Source: Myxococcota bacterium (GTDB lineage Bacteria; Myxococcota_C; UBA6777). From it: 15,125 bases of DNA. The stretch lies in NCBI GenBank assembly GCA_963169055.1, contig CAUJFU010000216.1, positions 1-15,125 on the forward strand, read 5' to 3'. A program made the translations under genes and the position numbers. Shown here piece by piece: positions 6,817 through 14,444 of this stretch (the first letter of the stretch is position 1; the number at the start of each line of letters is the position of its first letter). The notes beneath the pieces were generated by a model, which worked only from the letters and a program-made list of their open reading frames with translations, was not told the DNA's origin and did not search any database.

Positions 6817-8982
6817 TCACAAGCCACTGATCGATAACGAAGCCCATGTATTGAGGCGACTGCGGCGTTTGGTGGTGGGAGAGATCGTGATCCGGTTGGC
6901 GTCGACTTTGTATTGAACGAGCAGATCGCGGATCAGCGAGGCGGCTTTTTGACTGCGCCCGAGTACCCATGCTTTGTTGGTGCGATGCGTCGTGGTGGCT
7001 GTAATGGTGAGGGTCGTTTGGGGGCGGCTGCGCAAGATGGACGCAACGTGCCACAAGATTCGTTTGAGTTTCGGAGATATGCGCACTTTTTGACCAAAGT
7101 TCAGCGAACCGCGAATGCGCAACTGCCCACGTTGAATCCAAGCGTGTACCCGTTTGGGACAACCTCGGCGGGAACGCGGCCCACGCAGATCAGGACAACG
7201 ATCGCGGCGATCAGGAACATTGTCGCCGTCGCGATCATCGGGTTTTCCCCAATCATCGGTGGAGTTTGATGATGGAGTCACTCGCGCAACGGTGGCATCA
7301 CGACGGGTCGGTGGTTCTTGGCGAACGACGGTCGTGCCACGAAACAGCGGGGGATCGCTGCGTTCTTTGCGTGGGCATCCTTGGTTTTCGATCGGGCCGG
7401 CTTGGGTGGGGCAGCGATCTTGCGGATCGATGATGCCGTCGCCGTCGCTATCGGGCCAAGGGCAACCTTGATTTTCACGCGGCCCTTTTTGTTGGGGGCA
7501 ACGGTCTTCTCGGTCGCTCAGGCCATCACCATCGCTGTCTGGAGACTCATCTCCAACAGACCACGGCGCCCATACGATGCCCAAAAATCCACGAAACCTC
7601 GGGCTTCCGTATCCGCCGATGATCCCGATCCCCACACCAAGCGATATCCCCAACCGATGCCCCTCGATCGGAAAGAATCGCGCACCGAGCAGCGCACCAA
7701 GAGGCGATCGATCCGAAGCAACGCCGCCTGAAAGCCCTACCACACCGTTGATATCAAAGATCGCCTCAAAGCGATCAGGTATAATCTCTACGCTCAAAGC
7801 CCCGTTGTATAGGACTTCATGACCGATCTTCATCCCCAAAAGATCGGTCTCGGGATGGTAGCGATAACCTGCTTCGAGCGCCCAACGCAGCGTATGGCGG
7901 CCCAAAAGATGCGAACGCCCCAAAATCGCCGTCGCACCGCCACTCACACCGCCTTCTCCGTTCAAACGAGCGGCATTCCCTGTAGGAACCCCCAGATACG
8001 GCAACAACGCCAGATCGATCCCAAACGGCTGTTGCTTGAGCAATTGAAGACGTGCGCGGATCCGTAGATCTCCCATCGCAAATCCTGAAAGCTCCCGTCC
8101 TGACGACGTTTCCAACACATCCAACACGGGCATCCGTCCCACTTGGGTTAAGCTCATCGGCAACGTCAGCCCGATATCCAACCAAGACAACACCCCCAAC
8201 CCGATCTGGAGATCTCCCCCAAGCTGGTGGCTCATCAACGCCTGTTCTTGCCCTGTCACCGAAGACACCAGAAACAGCGGATCAAGCGAATAGTGCATCC
8301 AAAAACCCACCGCGAGTTTCCATTGCCCCAGACTCGACGAAGCGTGTGTTTGGAAAAATCCTTTGGGATCGCCATCAGGCCGAAATTGTTGCAATTGAAA
8401 CGCGGTGTAGCGGTTTGGATCGCTTTGCGCCCACGCGCCTTCCTTCACCACGCTCTCACCAAGCCACATCCCCAAGATCAAACACACCAAGATCCCGTAC
8501 CTTCGGATCATTCGACGCCATCCAAGAAAAATCAAAAGCAAACAACAGAACATACACACCTCGATATCGCCCACCGATACGGCACAACCAAAACCTTTCG
8601 GACGAAACTGAAGGGGATTTGCAGATCCGCCATCTTTGCCCGCGCCTTCTGGTACGGCTTCGACGGAACCTTCCTCGGGCTTGGGACAACCTTCGTCCGT
8701 CTGGCCATTGCAGTTGTTGTCTACACCATCACCACACCAATCTTCTGCCGCTGGCAGGATCTGCCCGATACATGAACCCCACACACCACCCGAACAACGG
8801 CGCTGCCCTGCTTGGCATTCTCCGATCCCCAGCGTTCCTGTGGCTCCTTGGTAGCAGCTTTCTTCGGCTCCTTCTTGGCAGCTTTGCGCGTACACCTGCC
8901 CCTCATGGCCGATACACCACCCCACAAACCAACACCACAACAACACACCCAACAACATTCTTCTCAACGATCCGCTCCGCAC
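6817..8982 (-). CDS. Fused exported protein: metal-binding/MYXO-CTERM-like part plus OmpA-type barrel with thrombospondin repeats
   Basis: 721 aa from a GTG at 8982, chosen for GGGAGAG (8991-8997) 8 bases upstream and a basic n-region (RSGSLRR). Domains: signal peptide 1-32 (VYA|QS); Cys-rich region with CGDGVDNNCNGQTDEGC (83-99), as in MopE-type metal-binding motifs; a Cys plus hydrophobic segment plus RR (131-157) like a MYXO-CTERM tail; then, in the same frame, M158 and a second signal peptide to A185 (AWA|QS). The rest resembles myxobacterial OmpA-family proteins: a beta-barrel (about 190-475), thrombospondin type 3 calcium repeats (DSDGDG at 482 and 511, DRDGDN at 583) and a C-terminal OmpA-like domain (about 611-721) lacking the usual TD and RA residues. 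The likely location is the outer membrane. It may really be two genes, the second being a 564-aa protein starting at 8511; no frameshift was found to explain the join. Confidence 0.75.
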   Translation of the reverse strand: MRSGSLRRMLLGVLLWCWFVGWCIGHEGQVYAQSCQEGAEESCYQGATGTLGIGECQAGQRRCSGGVWGSCIGQILPAAEDWCGDGVDNNCNGQTDEGCPKPEEGSVEAVPEGAGKDGGSANPLQFRPKGFGCAVSVGDIEVCMFCCLLLIFLGWRRMIRRYGILVCLILGMWLGESVVKEGAWAQSDPNRYTAFQLQQFRPDGDPKGFFQTHASSSLGQWKLAVGFWMHYSLDPLFLVSSVTGQEQALMSHQLGGDLQIGLGVLSWLDIGLTLPMSLTQVGRMPVLDVLETSSGRELSGFAMGDLRIRARLQLLKQQPFGIDLALLPYLGVPTGNAARLNGEGGVSGGATAILGRSHLLGRHTLRWALEAGYRYHPETDLLGMKIGHEVLYNGALSVEIIPDRFEAIFDINGVVGLSGGVASDRSPLGALLGARFFPIEGHRLGISLGVGIGIIGGYGSPRFRGFLGIVWAPWSVGDESPDSDGDGLSDREDRCPQQKGPRENQGCPWPDSDGDGIIDPQDRCPTQAGPIENQGCPRKERSDPPLFRGTTVVRQEPPTRRDATVARVTPSSNSTDDWGKPDDRDGDNVPDRRDRCPDLRGPRSRRGCPKRVHAWIQRGQLRIRGSLNFGQKVRISPKLKRILWHVASILRSRPQTTLTITATTTHRTNKAWVLGRSQKAASLIRDLLVQYKVDANRITISPTTKRRSRLNTWASLSISGL
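8500..8592 (-). other. Internal MYXO-CTERM-like tail and second start (fusion junction)
   Basis: Residues 131-161 of the fused protein read FGC, a short spacer, the hydrophobic run CMFCCLLLIFLGW, then RRMIRR. This is the order of a MYXO-CTERM sorting signal (Gly-Cys, transmembrane segment, Arg cluster), normally the last thing in a protein. The Met at 8511-8509 opens a new signal peptide. No stop codon separates them in the reading frame used. The ribosome binding site before the internal ATG is weak (GGA about 9 bases upstream). Confidence 0.55.
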
Positions 8983-9019
8983 CTTCGCTTCTCTCCCAAA
9001 AGACCAAACAACGCCGCGC

Positions 9020-9028
9020 AGTCTAGCA
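9020..9028 (-). promoter_or_regulatory. Candidate extended -10 promoter for the fused OmpA-type gene
   Basis: On the minus strand the sequence TGC-TAGACT forms an extended -10 element (TGn plus a hexamer matching TATAAT at 4 of 6). It lies about 40 bases upstream of the GTG start at 8982. The nearest -35-like hexamer, TTGTGG (9044-9039), is only 13 bases away, so recognition would rely on the extended -10. Motif-based only. Confidence 0.3.
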
Positions 9029-9114
9029 CAGCTTTTTCCCACAAAGCGATATCCCTCACCGAACTTGGGTGGTTGGGTTGGGTTCACAGTCACGAAGCGG
9101 TGTGGTTTTTTTGC

Positions 9115-9146
9115 TTGACATCTTGCGCTCCCTTCGCAAGGATAAG
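9115..9146 (+). promoter_or_regulatory. Candidate promoter with internal inverted repeat, upstream of the peptidase gene
   Basis: TTGACA (9115-9120) is a perfect -35 hexamer. GGATAA/GATAAG (9140-9146) is a loose -10 at 19-20 base spacing. Between them lies the perfect inverted repeat CTTGCG-N7-CGCAAG (9122-9127, 9135-9140), positioned like an operator. The start codon is about 60 bases downstream. Confidence 0.4.
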
Positions 9147-9203
9147 CCCCCCTAGATGCGGCCTTTGCAACTCGGACAACCACCACAACACAAGGAATGC
9201 GTG

Positions 9204-10820
9204 ATGATCTCAAAGCATGTCAAACTCGATCAAGACCTTCAAACCCTTGCTGCATGGGGAGTCGAAGCCCTCAATGCTGTCATCGCCATCGATTCGCAAA
9301 GCGACGAACGCAACCCGGCTTTGCCGAGTTCCGAAGGGCAACGCCATCTATCCGCCTACCTCCAAGACTTTTTCCAGCGCCTCGGCTATGCACCCGAGAT
9401 CGACGCCTACGCCAACTTGCTTGTGCCGATCCCGTCGAATCTCCCGACCCCTTCCGTTCCACAGATCGCGTTGATGGCGCATCTCGACACCGCACAAGGC
9501 ACCCAAGCCATCCCCACTCTTTGCAACACACCCGCGTGGGATGGCCGTTCGATCGCGTTTTCCGCGAACCCTCGTCTGCAAGTCAGCGCCGAAGAATACC
9601 CCCAAACACGGGGCTTTCTTGGCGAAGATCTCTTGCACGGTGATGGCGATGCTCCCGTCGGACTCGATGACAAGCTCGGGATGGCACAACTGATGACTTT
9701 GGCGCGTGTCTTGGCAGAAAATCCTTCGGTCGCACACGGCGACTTGTTGTTGGTCTTTCGACCCGACGAAGAGATCGGACGCATGGAAGTGATCGAAGGC
9801 TTGGCTGCACAACTCGCCGAACGCGGCGTCAAGTTCGGCTACACCGCCGACGGACTCGACCCTTTTGAGATCAATATCGAAAACTTCAATGCTTCACGAG
9901 CAAGAGTGACTTTCCAAGGCCAACCCATCGCACTTTCCGCACACGTCGCCCGCCGTCTTGACATCATGGTGCATGGCGTCAAATCCCACGGAGCCACCGC
10001 CAAAGCCGAAGGATACCGCAACGCAACCCGCCTTGTCTGCGAGATCTTGCGCAAAGTCCCCCAAGATACGATGTTTCCTGTTCATTTCCAAAGCGATGTC
10101 ACTTCCGAAGTCAACGCCTCGCTGTCTTTGATCTTGCACGGAGCGACCGAACAAGACCTCGATCTCACCGAACAACACCTTTGCACGGCCTTTGATGCGG
10201 CCTTCTCTCCAATTCAAAAACGTGGTGCATCGTGGGAGATCACGACACGCTCCTCTGTGGACCCCACCTCTCCCTACTCCGATGAGATCGCCCGTGCCTT
10301 CCAATGTGTCGATGCTTTCTTGCGCAGCCAACCCGCCCCAAAACCCCTGCTATCCGAAGACAGCGAAGGCTTCCAAGGCTACACCAACCCCTACTTCATC
10401 GACCACAAAAGCCCCCTCGCCACCCTTGATTTCCGCATCCGCGACTTCTCCCACGAACACCTCGCCTCACGCGAAGAACACGTCTGTTCCGTCGTCGCCA
10501 AACAACCCCATGCCACCGTCGAGATCGCTCAACAATACATCAACATGGGCCCCGCTCTTGCGCCTTTTCCACAACTGCTGACATGGGCACAAGAAGCCGC
10601 CCAAAGCATCGGGCAAACCGCTGTCCGACAGCCCATCCGTGGCGGAACAGGCGTCGATCCTTTCCTCGCCCACAATATCCCCGTCGCCAACCTCGGTACA
10701 GGCTACTTTGCACCCGAAAGCGAAAAAGAATTCACCTCCCGCCAATGCCTCGCACGCCACATCCTCTGGCACGTTCAACTCGTCCACCACATCGCCGCAC
10801 AATACGCCCCCCAAGCCTAA
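9204..10820 (+). CDS. pepT: PepT-like tripeptidase, M20 metallopeptidase family
   Basis: 538 aa against about 410 for enteric PepT. It is expected to remove the N-terminal residue of tripeptides using two zinc ions in the cytoplasm. The ATG at 9204 follows AAGGA (about 9192-9196); an upstream in-frame ATG at 9156 has no good ribosome binding site. Metal and catalytic residues seen: H93 and D95 (MAHLDT), D155 (GLDDK), E189 and E190 (RPDEEIG), D216 (TADGLDP), the lid-domain H262 (SHGATAKAEG) and R479 (PIRGGTG). The final zinc His of PepT (NYHGKHEF in E. coli) is not evident: the matching segment reads GYFAPESEKEF (500-510). About 100 extra residues lie in the lid domain (about 285-388). hrpB follows after 3 bases, suggesting cotranscription. 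A related M20 subfamily with another substrate is possible. Confidence 0.8.
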   Translation: MISKHVKLDQDLQTLAAWGVEALNAVIAIDSQSDERNPALPSSEGQRHLSAYLQDFFQRLGYAPEIDAYANLLVPIPSNLPTPSVPQIALMAHLDTAQGTQAIPTLCNTPAWDGRSIAFSANPRLQVSAEEYPQTRGFLGEDLLHGDGDAPVGLDDKLGMAQLMTLARVLAENPSVAHGDLLLVFRPDEEIGRMEVIEGLAAQLAERGVKFGYTADGLDPFEINIENFNASRARVTFQGQPIALSAHVARRLDIMVHGVKSHGATAKAEGYRNATRLVCEILRKVPQDTMFPVHFQSDVTSEVNASLSLILHGATEQDLDLTEQHLCTAFDAAFSPIQKRGASWEITTRSSVDPTSPYSDEIARAFQCVDAFLRSQPAPKPLLSEDSEGFQGYTNPYFIDHKSPLATLDFRIRDFSHEHLASREEHVCSVVAKQPHATVEIAQQYINMGPALAPFPQLLTWAQEAAQSIGQTAVRQPIRGGTGVDPFLAHNIPVANLGTGYFAPESEKEFTSRQCLARHILWHVQLVHHIAAQYAPQA

Positions 10821-10823
10821 TCC

Positions 10824-13535
10824 ATGCTACCGATCTTTGCGATCCAATCGGCCTTTTTTGACGCACTACAAGACTCCACACCTCTAGTCATCCACGCGCC
10901 TACAGGATCGGGCAAATCCACCCAGATCCCGCTCTGGCTACAGCAACACCTTGACGGCCCGATCGTCGTTGTCCAACCGCGCCGCATCGCCTGTCATGCC
11001 TTGGCCACCTACCTCGCACAACAAAAGGCCGAAAGCGTCGGCCAAAGCATCGGATACAGCGTGCGTTTTGAGAGCCAAGTCAGCGCACAAACCACGGTGA
11101 TCTTTGTCACCCCCGGGGTTGCGCTGCGGATGCTGCAAGAACCCGAGAGTCGGCGTTATGTGGCGTGGATGTTGGATGAATTTCACGAGCGCAGTTGGGA
11201 GTTGGATCTGCTGTTGGCTTGTTTGCGAAAGCGCCAAAAAGAAGTCGCGTCTACCGATGCAGCCAGCAGCCCCCCGACCGAAGCAAAGCAAAAACACCGA
11301 CAAGACGGGGCAAGTAGCACCCTCGCAGAAATCAAGCAAAAACACCGACAAGACGGGGGCTTTGCGTTGATCTTGACTTCTGCAACACTGGAAGCCGAAG
11401 GCTTGTGTCAAAGCCTTGGTGCGGTGTTGTTGAGGACACAGGGGCGGAGTTATCCTGTCTCCGTTCATTATGCCGAAGAACCCGCCCAACCCTCGCTGCG
11501 CGACCTCGAACAACGCGCAACCTCCGCTCTTGACGACTTCTTGCAAAAACACCCTGACGACACAGGCGATATATTGTTCTTTTTGCCCGGGAAAGCAGAG
11601 ATCGATCGCTGTCGTCAAGCTCTGCTCGGACTCGCCAAGAAGCACCACCTCCAGATCACACCGCTGCACGGGACGTTGCCGATGCAGCAACTCACCCAAG
11701 CCCTTGCTCCACAATCTCACAGCCGCCGTTTGTACCTCTCGACCAACGTTGCGGAAACTTCGTTAACGCTGCCCAACGTGACGACCGTCTTGGATAGCGG
11801 CTTGGCGCGGATGCGCATCCATCGAGGCGGTCAATCGGCGCTTGCCGTGGTCGAGATATCCCGCGCACAGATGGATCAGCGCGCAGGACGGGCGGGACGG
11901 ATCGCTTCGGGCCGCTGCATCCGCTTGTGGCAAGAACGCTACTCCCCCGAACCCGAACCCAAGCCCGAGATCGAGCGGATCGAATTGGACGATCTGCTTC
12001 TTCAAGCCGCATCCATCGGCCTTCAAGGCAAGGCTTTTTTTGAGGCTCCTTGGATCTGTCCTCCCCCTACATTCGCCTATCAACGGGCGCTTCGTCGCCT
12101 CCAAGAAGTCGGAGCCATCGCAACCGACGTAGCACACACCGAACCCCTCGAAAAAAAGGCGAGCCTAGAGACTCGCTTGGATCTTCACGACCGCGATAGA
12201 TCAGGGTTTTATCTCACTTCGCTTGGGAGTGAACTTGCACGCTGGCCGCTCCCTGCGTTGGAAGCCTATTTGTTGCTCGGTGCGCCTGACGCCCTGCAAC
12301 CGATCTTGGCGGATCTTGTGGCGCTTTTGCAACAAAGTCGTGCGGATCTACTGTTGCCGCTGCATCTGTTTGCTGGCGACCAGCGCGACGATATCCACGA
12401 GGCACGACGCACCTTGCTTTCGGCCTATCCCAACGAAGTCTACACGCAGATCGCTTGCCTTCGTTCCAAACAACCCCAACGCTTGGGCTTGCACGATCAG
12501 ACGCTCACACAAGCCCGTGCCATCGCCAAACAACTTCGCACACGCTTACGCCTCTCGCCCACCTCTCCCGAACAAGACGAATCCCCCTTCCCTTCGACCG
12601 ATGCGTTGGCGCTCTGGTTGTTGCAGCGCAATCCTTCTTTGGGCTTTGTTCTGCGAGAGCGAGCGCTCAAACCACAACGCAACCCCCGCTACACCGAGAC
12701 GACGCAGCCTTGGGCCAACGGCGATATCGAGGCGCAGTGGGAACCCTTTCAACCGTGGGGCGAAGAAACACCGCCCCCTATGCGTGCAGGCGTGATCCTT
12801 CAAATCGCTTGGCTTGCTTCTTCGGCCACACGCATTGGGGCCAAAGCCCGTATGTTGTTGCCTTGCTCTTTGCAAACGCTCGCAGCAGCGGGCTTGGGAG
12901 AACCCGTTGCAGAGCAGCCCACGTTGCACAAAAAACCCGATGGAACGGTGCAAATCGTCGCTCAAGTTTCGCAAGATCTTGCAGGTGTACGCCTGACAAC
13001 GACCGAAGCCCCGTTGCAAGGGGCTTTGTTGCGCGAAGCTTGTGTTTCCTTGATCGCCCAAGATCGCCTATGGAAGGGACTTTGGGATATTCTGCTGGAT
13101 CGTTTGCATCTGATCCATCTCGCCAACGATCTCTCCGAGACTCCCACCGCTCTTTCCTCCAATGCCCTCCCCACCGATCCCCAAGTCTTCTTATCGACAA
13201 GGCTCCAAGAGATCGGCCTCGAACAAAACGAGGATCTCCAACTGCTCTCACCTGACGATATCTTGCCTGATCTTCTCCGATGGACGGGGCTTCACGAATG
13301 GGATCTTCAAGAACTGGAGACCGACTTTCCGCGCCGTTGGTTTGATCAAGGCGGAACCTACAGATGCACGGTGCGTCCGAAAACCCGCCGCGTGATCCTC
13401 GAACCCCTCGATGCTACCGCCAAAAAAGCCCCTGACCCGTCCCCCCAAAGGCTCCCGCGTTTTCGCAATTTCCATGTCGACTTTCAAAAAGCCAGTCGCC
13501 TCATCACTTTGCGCGGGACTCCCCACCGCTCCTGA
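10824..13535 (+). CDS. hrpB: ATP-dependent helicase, HrpB family (DEAH-box)
   Basis: 903 aa, longer than the usual 800-850. HrpB proteins are DEAH/RHA-type RNA helicases of poorly defined cellular role. Motifs in order: Walker A APTGSGKST (G28, K31, S32), motif Ia VVQPRRIA, motif II DEFHER (D118-H121, the HrpB-typical F for A), motif III SAT (186-188), STNVAETSLTLPNV, and motif VI QRAGRAGR (352-359). Between motifs II and III a Gln/Lys-rich insertion contains two 16-aa tandem repeats (148-179). The C-terminus lacks the YPKHPWPEDP-like ending known from E. coli HrpB and instead finishes FHVDFQKASRLITLRG. The ATG at 10824 is 3 bases after the pepT stop and has no strong Shine-Dalgarno, so translational coupling to the peptidase is likely. 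Confidence 0.92.
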   Translation: MLPIFAIQSAFFDALQDSTPLVIHAPTGSGKSTQIPLWLQQHLDGPIVVVQPRRIACHALATYLAQQKAESVGQSIGYSVRFESQVSAQTTVIFVTPGVALRMLQEPESRRYVAWMLDEFHERSWELDLLLACLRKRQKEVASTDAASSPPTEAKQKHRQDGASSTLAEIKQKHRQDGGFALILTSATLEAEGLCQSLGAVLLRTQGRSYPVSVHYAEEPAQPSLRDLEQRATSALDDFLQKHPDDTGDILFFLPGKAEIDRCRQALLGLAKKHHLQITPLHGTLPMQQLTQALAPQSHSRRLYLSTNVAETSLTLPNVTTVLDSGLARMRIHRGGQSALAVVEISRAQMDQRAGRAGRIASGRCIRLWQERYSPEPEPKPEIERIELDDLLLQAASIGLQGKAFFEAPWICPPPTFAYQRALRRLQEVGAIATDVAHTEPLEKKASLETRLDLHDRDRSGFYLTSLGSELARWPLPALEAYLLLGAPDALQPILADLVALLQQSRADLLLPLHLFAGDQRDDIHEARRTLLSAYPNEVYTQIACLRSKQPQRLGLHDQTLTQARAIAKQLRTRLRLSPTSPEQDESPFPSTDALALWLLQRNPSLGFVLRERALKPQRNPRYTETTQPWANGDIEAQWEPFQPWGEETPPPMRAGVILQIAWLASSATRIGAKARMLLPCSLQTLAAAGLGEPVAEQPTLHKKPDGTVQIVAQVSQDLAGVRLTTTEAPLQGALLREACVSLIAQDRLWKGLWDILLDRLHLIHLANDLSETPTALSSNALPTDPQVFLSTRLQEIGLEQNEDLQLLSPDDILPDLLRWTGLHEWDLQELETDFPRRWFDQGGTYRCTVRPKTRRVILEPLDATAKKAPDPSPQRLPRFRNFHVDFQKASRLITLRGTPHRS
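11265..11360 (+). repeat. Two 48-bp tandem repeats inside hrpB
   Basis: Codons 148-163 and 164-179 form two 16-aa units, each SS-x4-(A/I)KQKHRQDG-x. Within them a 24-base segment is identical at 11287-11310 and 11335-11358, starting AGCAAAAACACCGACAAG. The insertion lies between helicase motifs II and III on what should be a surface loop. Confidence 0.9.
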
Positions 13536-13639
13536 GCCACGCAATCCGCCCAACCACGCCCACCCTCCGCCTCTCTGTCTGAGAGCAACCACTCCGTACA
13601 AAGGGTCTATCTGTAGAGATATCGTCGCACGCTGTATGT
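13536..13639. other. Convergent intergenic gap after hrpB
   Basis: Short gap between the hrpB stop and the stop of the minus-strand cassette. A 5-bp stem (CTCTC-TGTCT-GAGAG, 13571-13585) is the only hairpin and has no T-run, so no terminator can be called. Confidence 0.4.
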
Positions 13640-13981
13640 TCAGGCACATCCATCTGTAAGATACGGTGACGGAAATACATCAGGAAACAAGCCAGCACTA
13701 CGTGCGAACTCCTCAGCGTCTTTGCATCGCCTCGGCACACCAACGTACATATAGAAGTCCCATCCGATGTGAATGAACGCTGTCGGCGACTCCAGTTTGC
13801 ACCAGAACTCTTCTCGTAGCAGACCGCGAAGCACCGACTTCACATCGGCGACAGGAACTTCGCTTCCCTCCTGCGGTGCGGTCTTGCTTCTCGCATGGTT
13901 TTCGAGTGCTTTGACCTTGAGGAATTGGATGTTCGCCTCCTGAAGGAAGGCACTCGCTGCATCAAGATACACCTGCTCCAC
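13640..13981 (-). CDS. Uncharacterised 113-aa protein, third gene of the antitoxin-protease cassette
   Basis: The family was not recognised. The GTG at 13981 is preferred: it begins one base after the TAA of the protease gene, which favours termination-reinitiation, whereas the alternative TTG at 14056 would overlap that gene by 74 bases. No strong Shine-Dalgarno is visible, so the start is uncertain. The protein is soluble, mixed alpha/beta in appearance, with no signal peptide or membrane segment. Its N-terminal third is helical-looking (AASAFLQEANIQFLKVKALE). The best conserved-looking part is AFIHIGWDFYMYVGVP (aromatic-rich) followed by GLFPDVFPSPY. Codon composition and residue mix look like a real gene. 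By position it could be an accessory, target or immunity-like partner of the protease, but nothing in the sequence shows this. Confidence 0.6.
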   Translation of the reverse strand: MEQVYLDAASAFLQEANIQFLKVKALENHARSKTAPQEGSEVPVADVKSVLRGLLREEFWCKLESPTAFIHIGWDFYMYVGVPRRCKDAEEFARSAGLFPDVFPSPYLTDGCA

Positions 13982-13982
13982 T

Positions 13983-14444
13983 TTAAAATACCGCTGCTTC
14001 TGTGATCCCCAAGGTGCGCTGCGGGTGCTTTTGGGACCGAACAAGACACGAAGCAAACCAATCGTAAGGAGCGATGGTAAAAGAGCCTTCTCGGCCTCGA
14101 AAGGTCACCTCAAAGTGTTGAAAGAAATTGGTTTGGCCAAGAATCAAACGGATCTCGTCGCGGCTTTTGCGAGTCCATGCAAATGCTAGTTGGACAGGGG
14201 AAAATGTGGCGAGTTGAGCTGTTAACAAAACAGCATAAGTGGATGTCCCTTTCAAAAAGCCTTCGCTTTTGAGGAGAACCCGTTGCACTTCCCAAGAAAG
14301 CCCCAAGTCGAGCCCATCTTCGTAAGGCAAAATGTTGATGGTGCTTCCAGAGTCCACGAGAGCTGGCTTCGCAATACTTTGGCCTGCGTGCGTCAGTGTA
14401 AGATCGACAAAGGGCAATCCACCTGGAGAGTAAGAGAAATTCAT
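13983..14444 (-). CDS. Retropepsin-like aspartic protease family protein
   Basis: 153 aa. Clan AA aspartic proteases act as homodimers in which each subunit gives one catalytic Asp. Here the active-site motif ALVDSGSTINILPY (D31, S32, G33) appears at residues 28-41, after a beta-rich lead-in (PFVDLTLTHAGQ). The second conserved block LILGQTNFFQHFEVTF (100-115) matches the hydrophobic-hydrophobic-Gly loop and following strands of this family, and FTIAPYD closes the fold. The length suits a single retropepsin domain plus a tail of about 25 residues. No signal peptide or membrane segment is seen, so it is probably cytoplasmic. The ATG overlaps the stop of the upstream antitoxin-like gene (ATGA, 14444-14441), with AGAGCGG as ribosome binding site, so the two are translationally coupled. 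The substrate is unknown. Confidence 0.8.
   Translation of the reverse strand: MNFSYSPGGLPFVDLTLTHAGQSIAKPALVDSGSTINILPYEDGLDLGLSWEVQRVLLKSEGFLKGTSTYAVLLTAQLATFSPVQLAFAWTRKSRDEIRLILGQTNFFQHFEVTFRGREGSFTIAPYDWFASCLVRSQKHPQRTLGITEAAVF

Noticed and set aside
8503-8515. Four-base ATGA overlap at the fusion junction, suggesting two coupled genes in different frames
   Set aside because: The frame in which that TGA would be the stop has another TGA 24 bases upstream, so it cannot carry the upstream protein; the upstream part is in the same frame as the downstream part.
13571-13585. Hairpin between hrpB and the cassette as a bidirectional terminator
   Set aside because: 5-bp stem with no T-run on either side.
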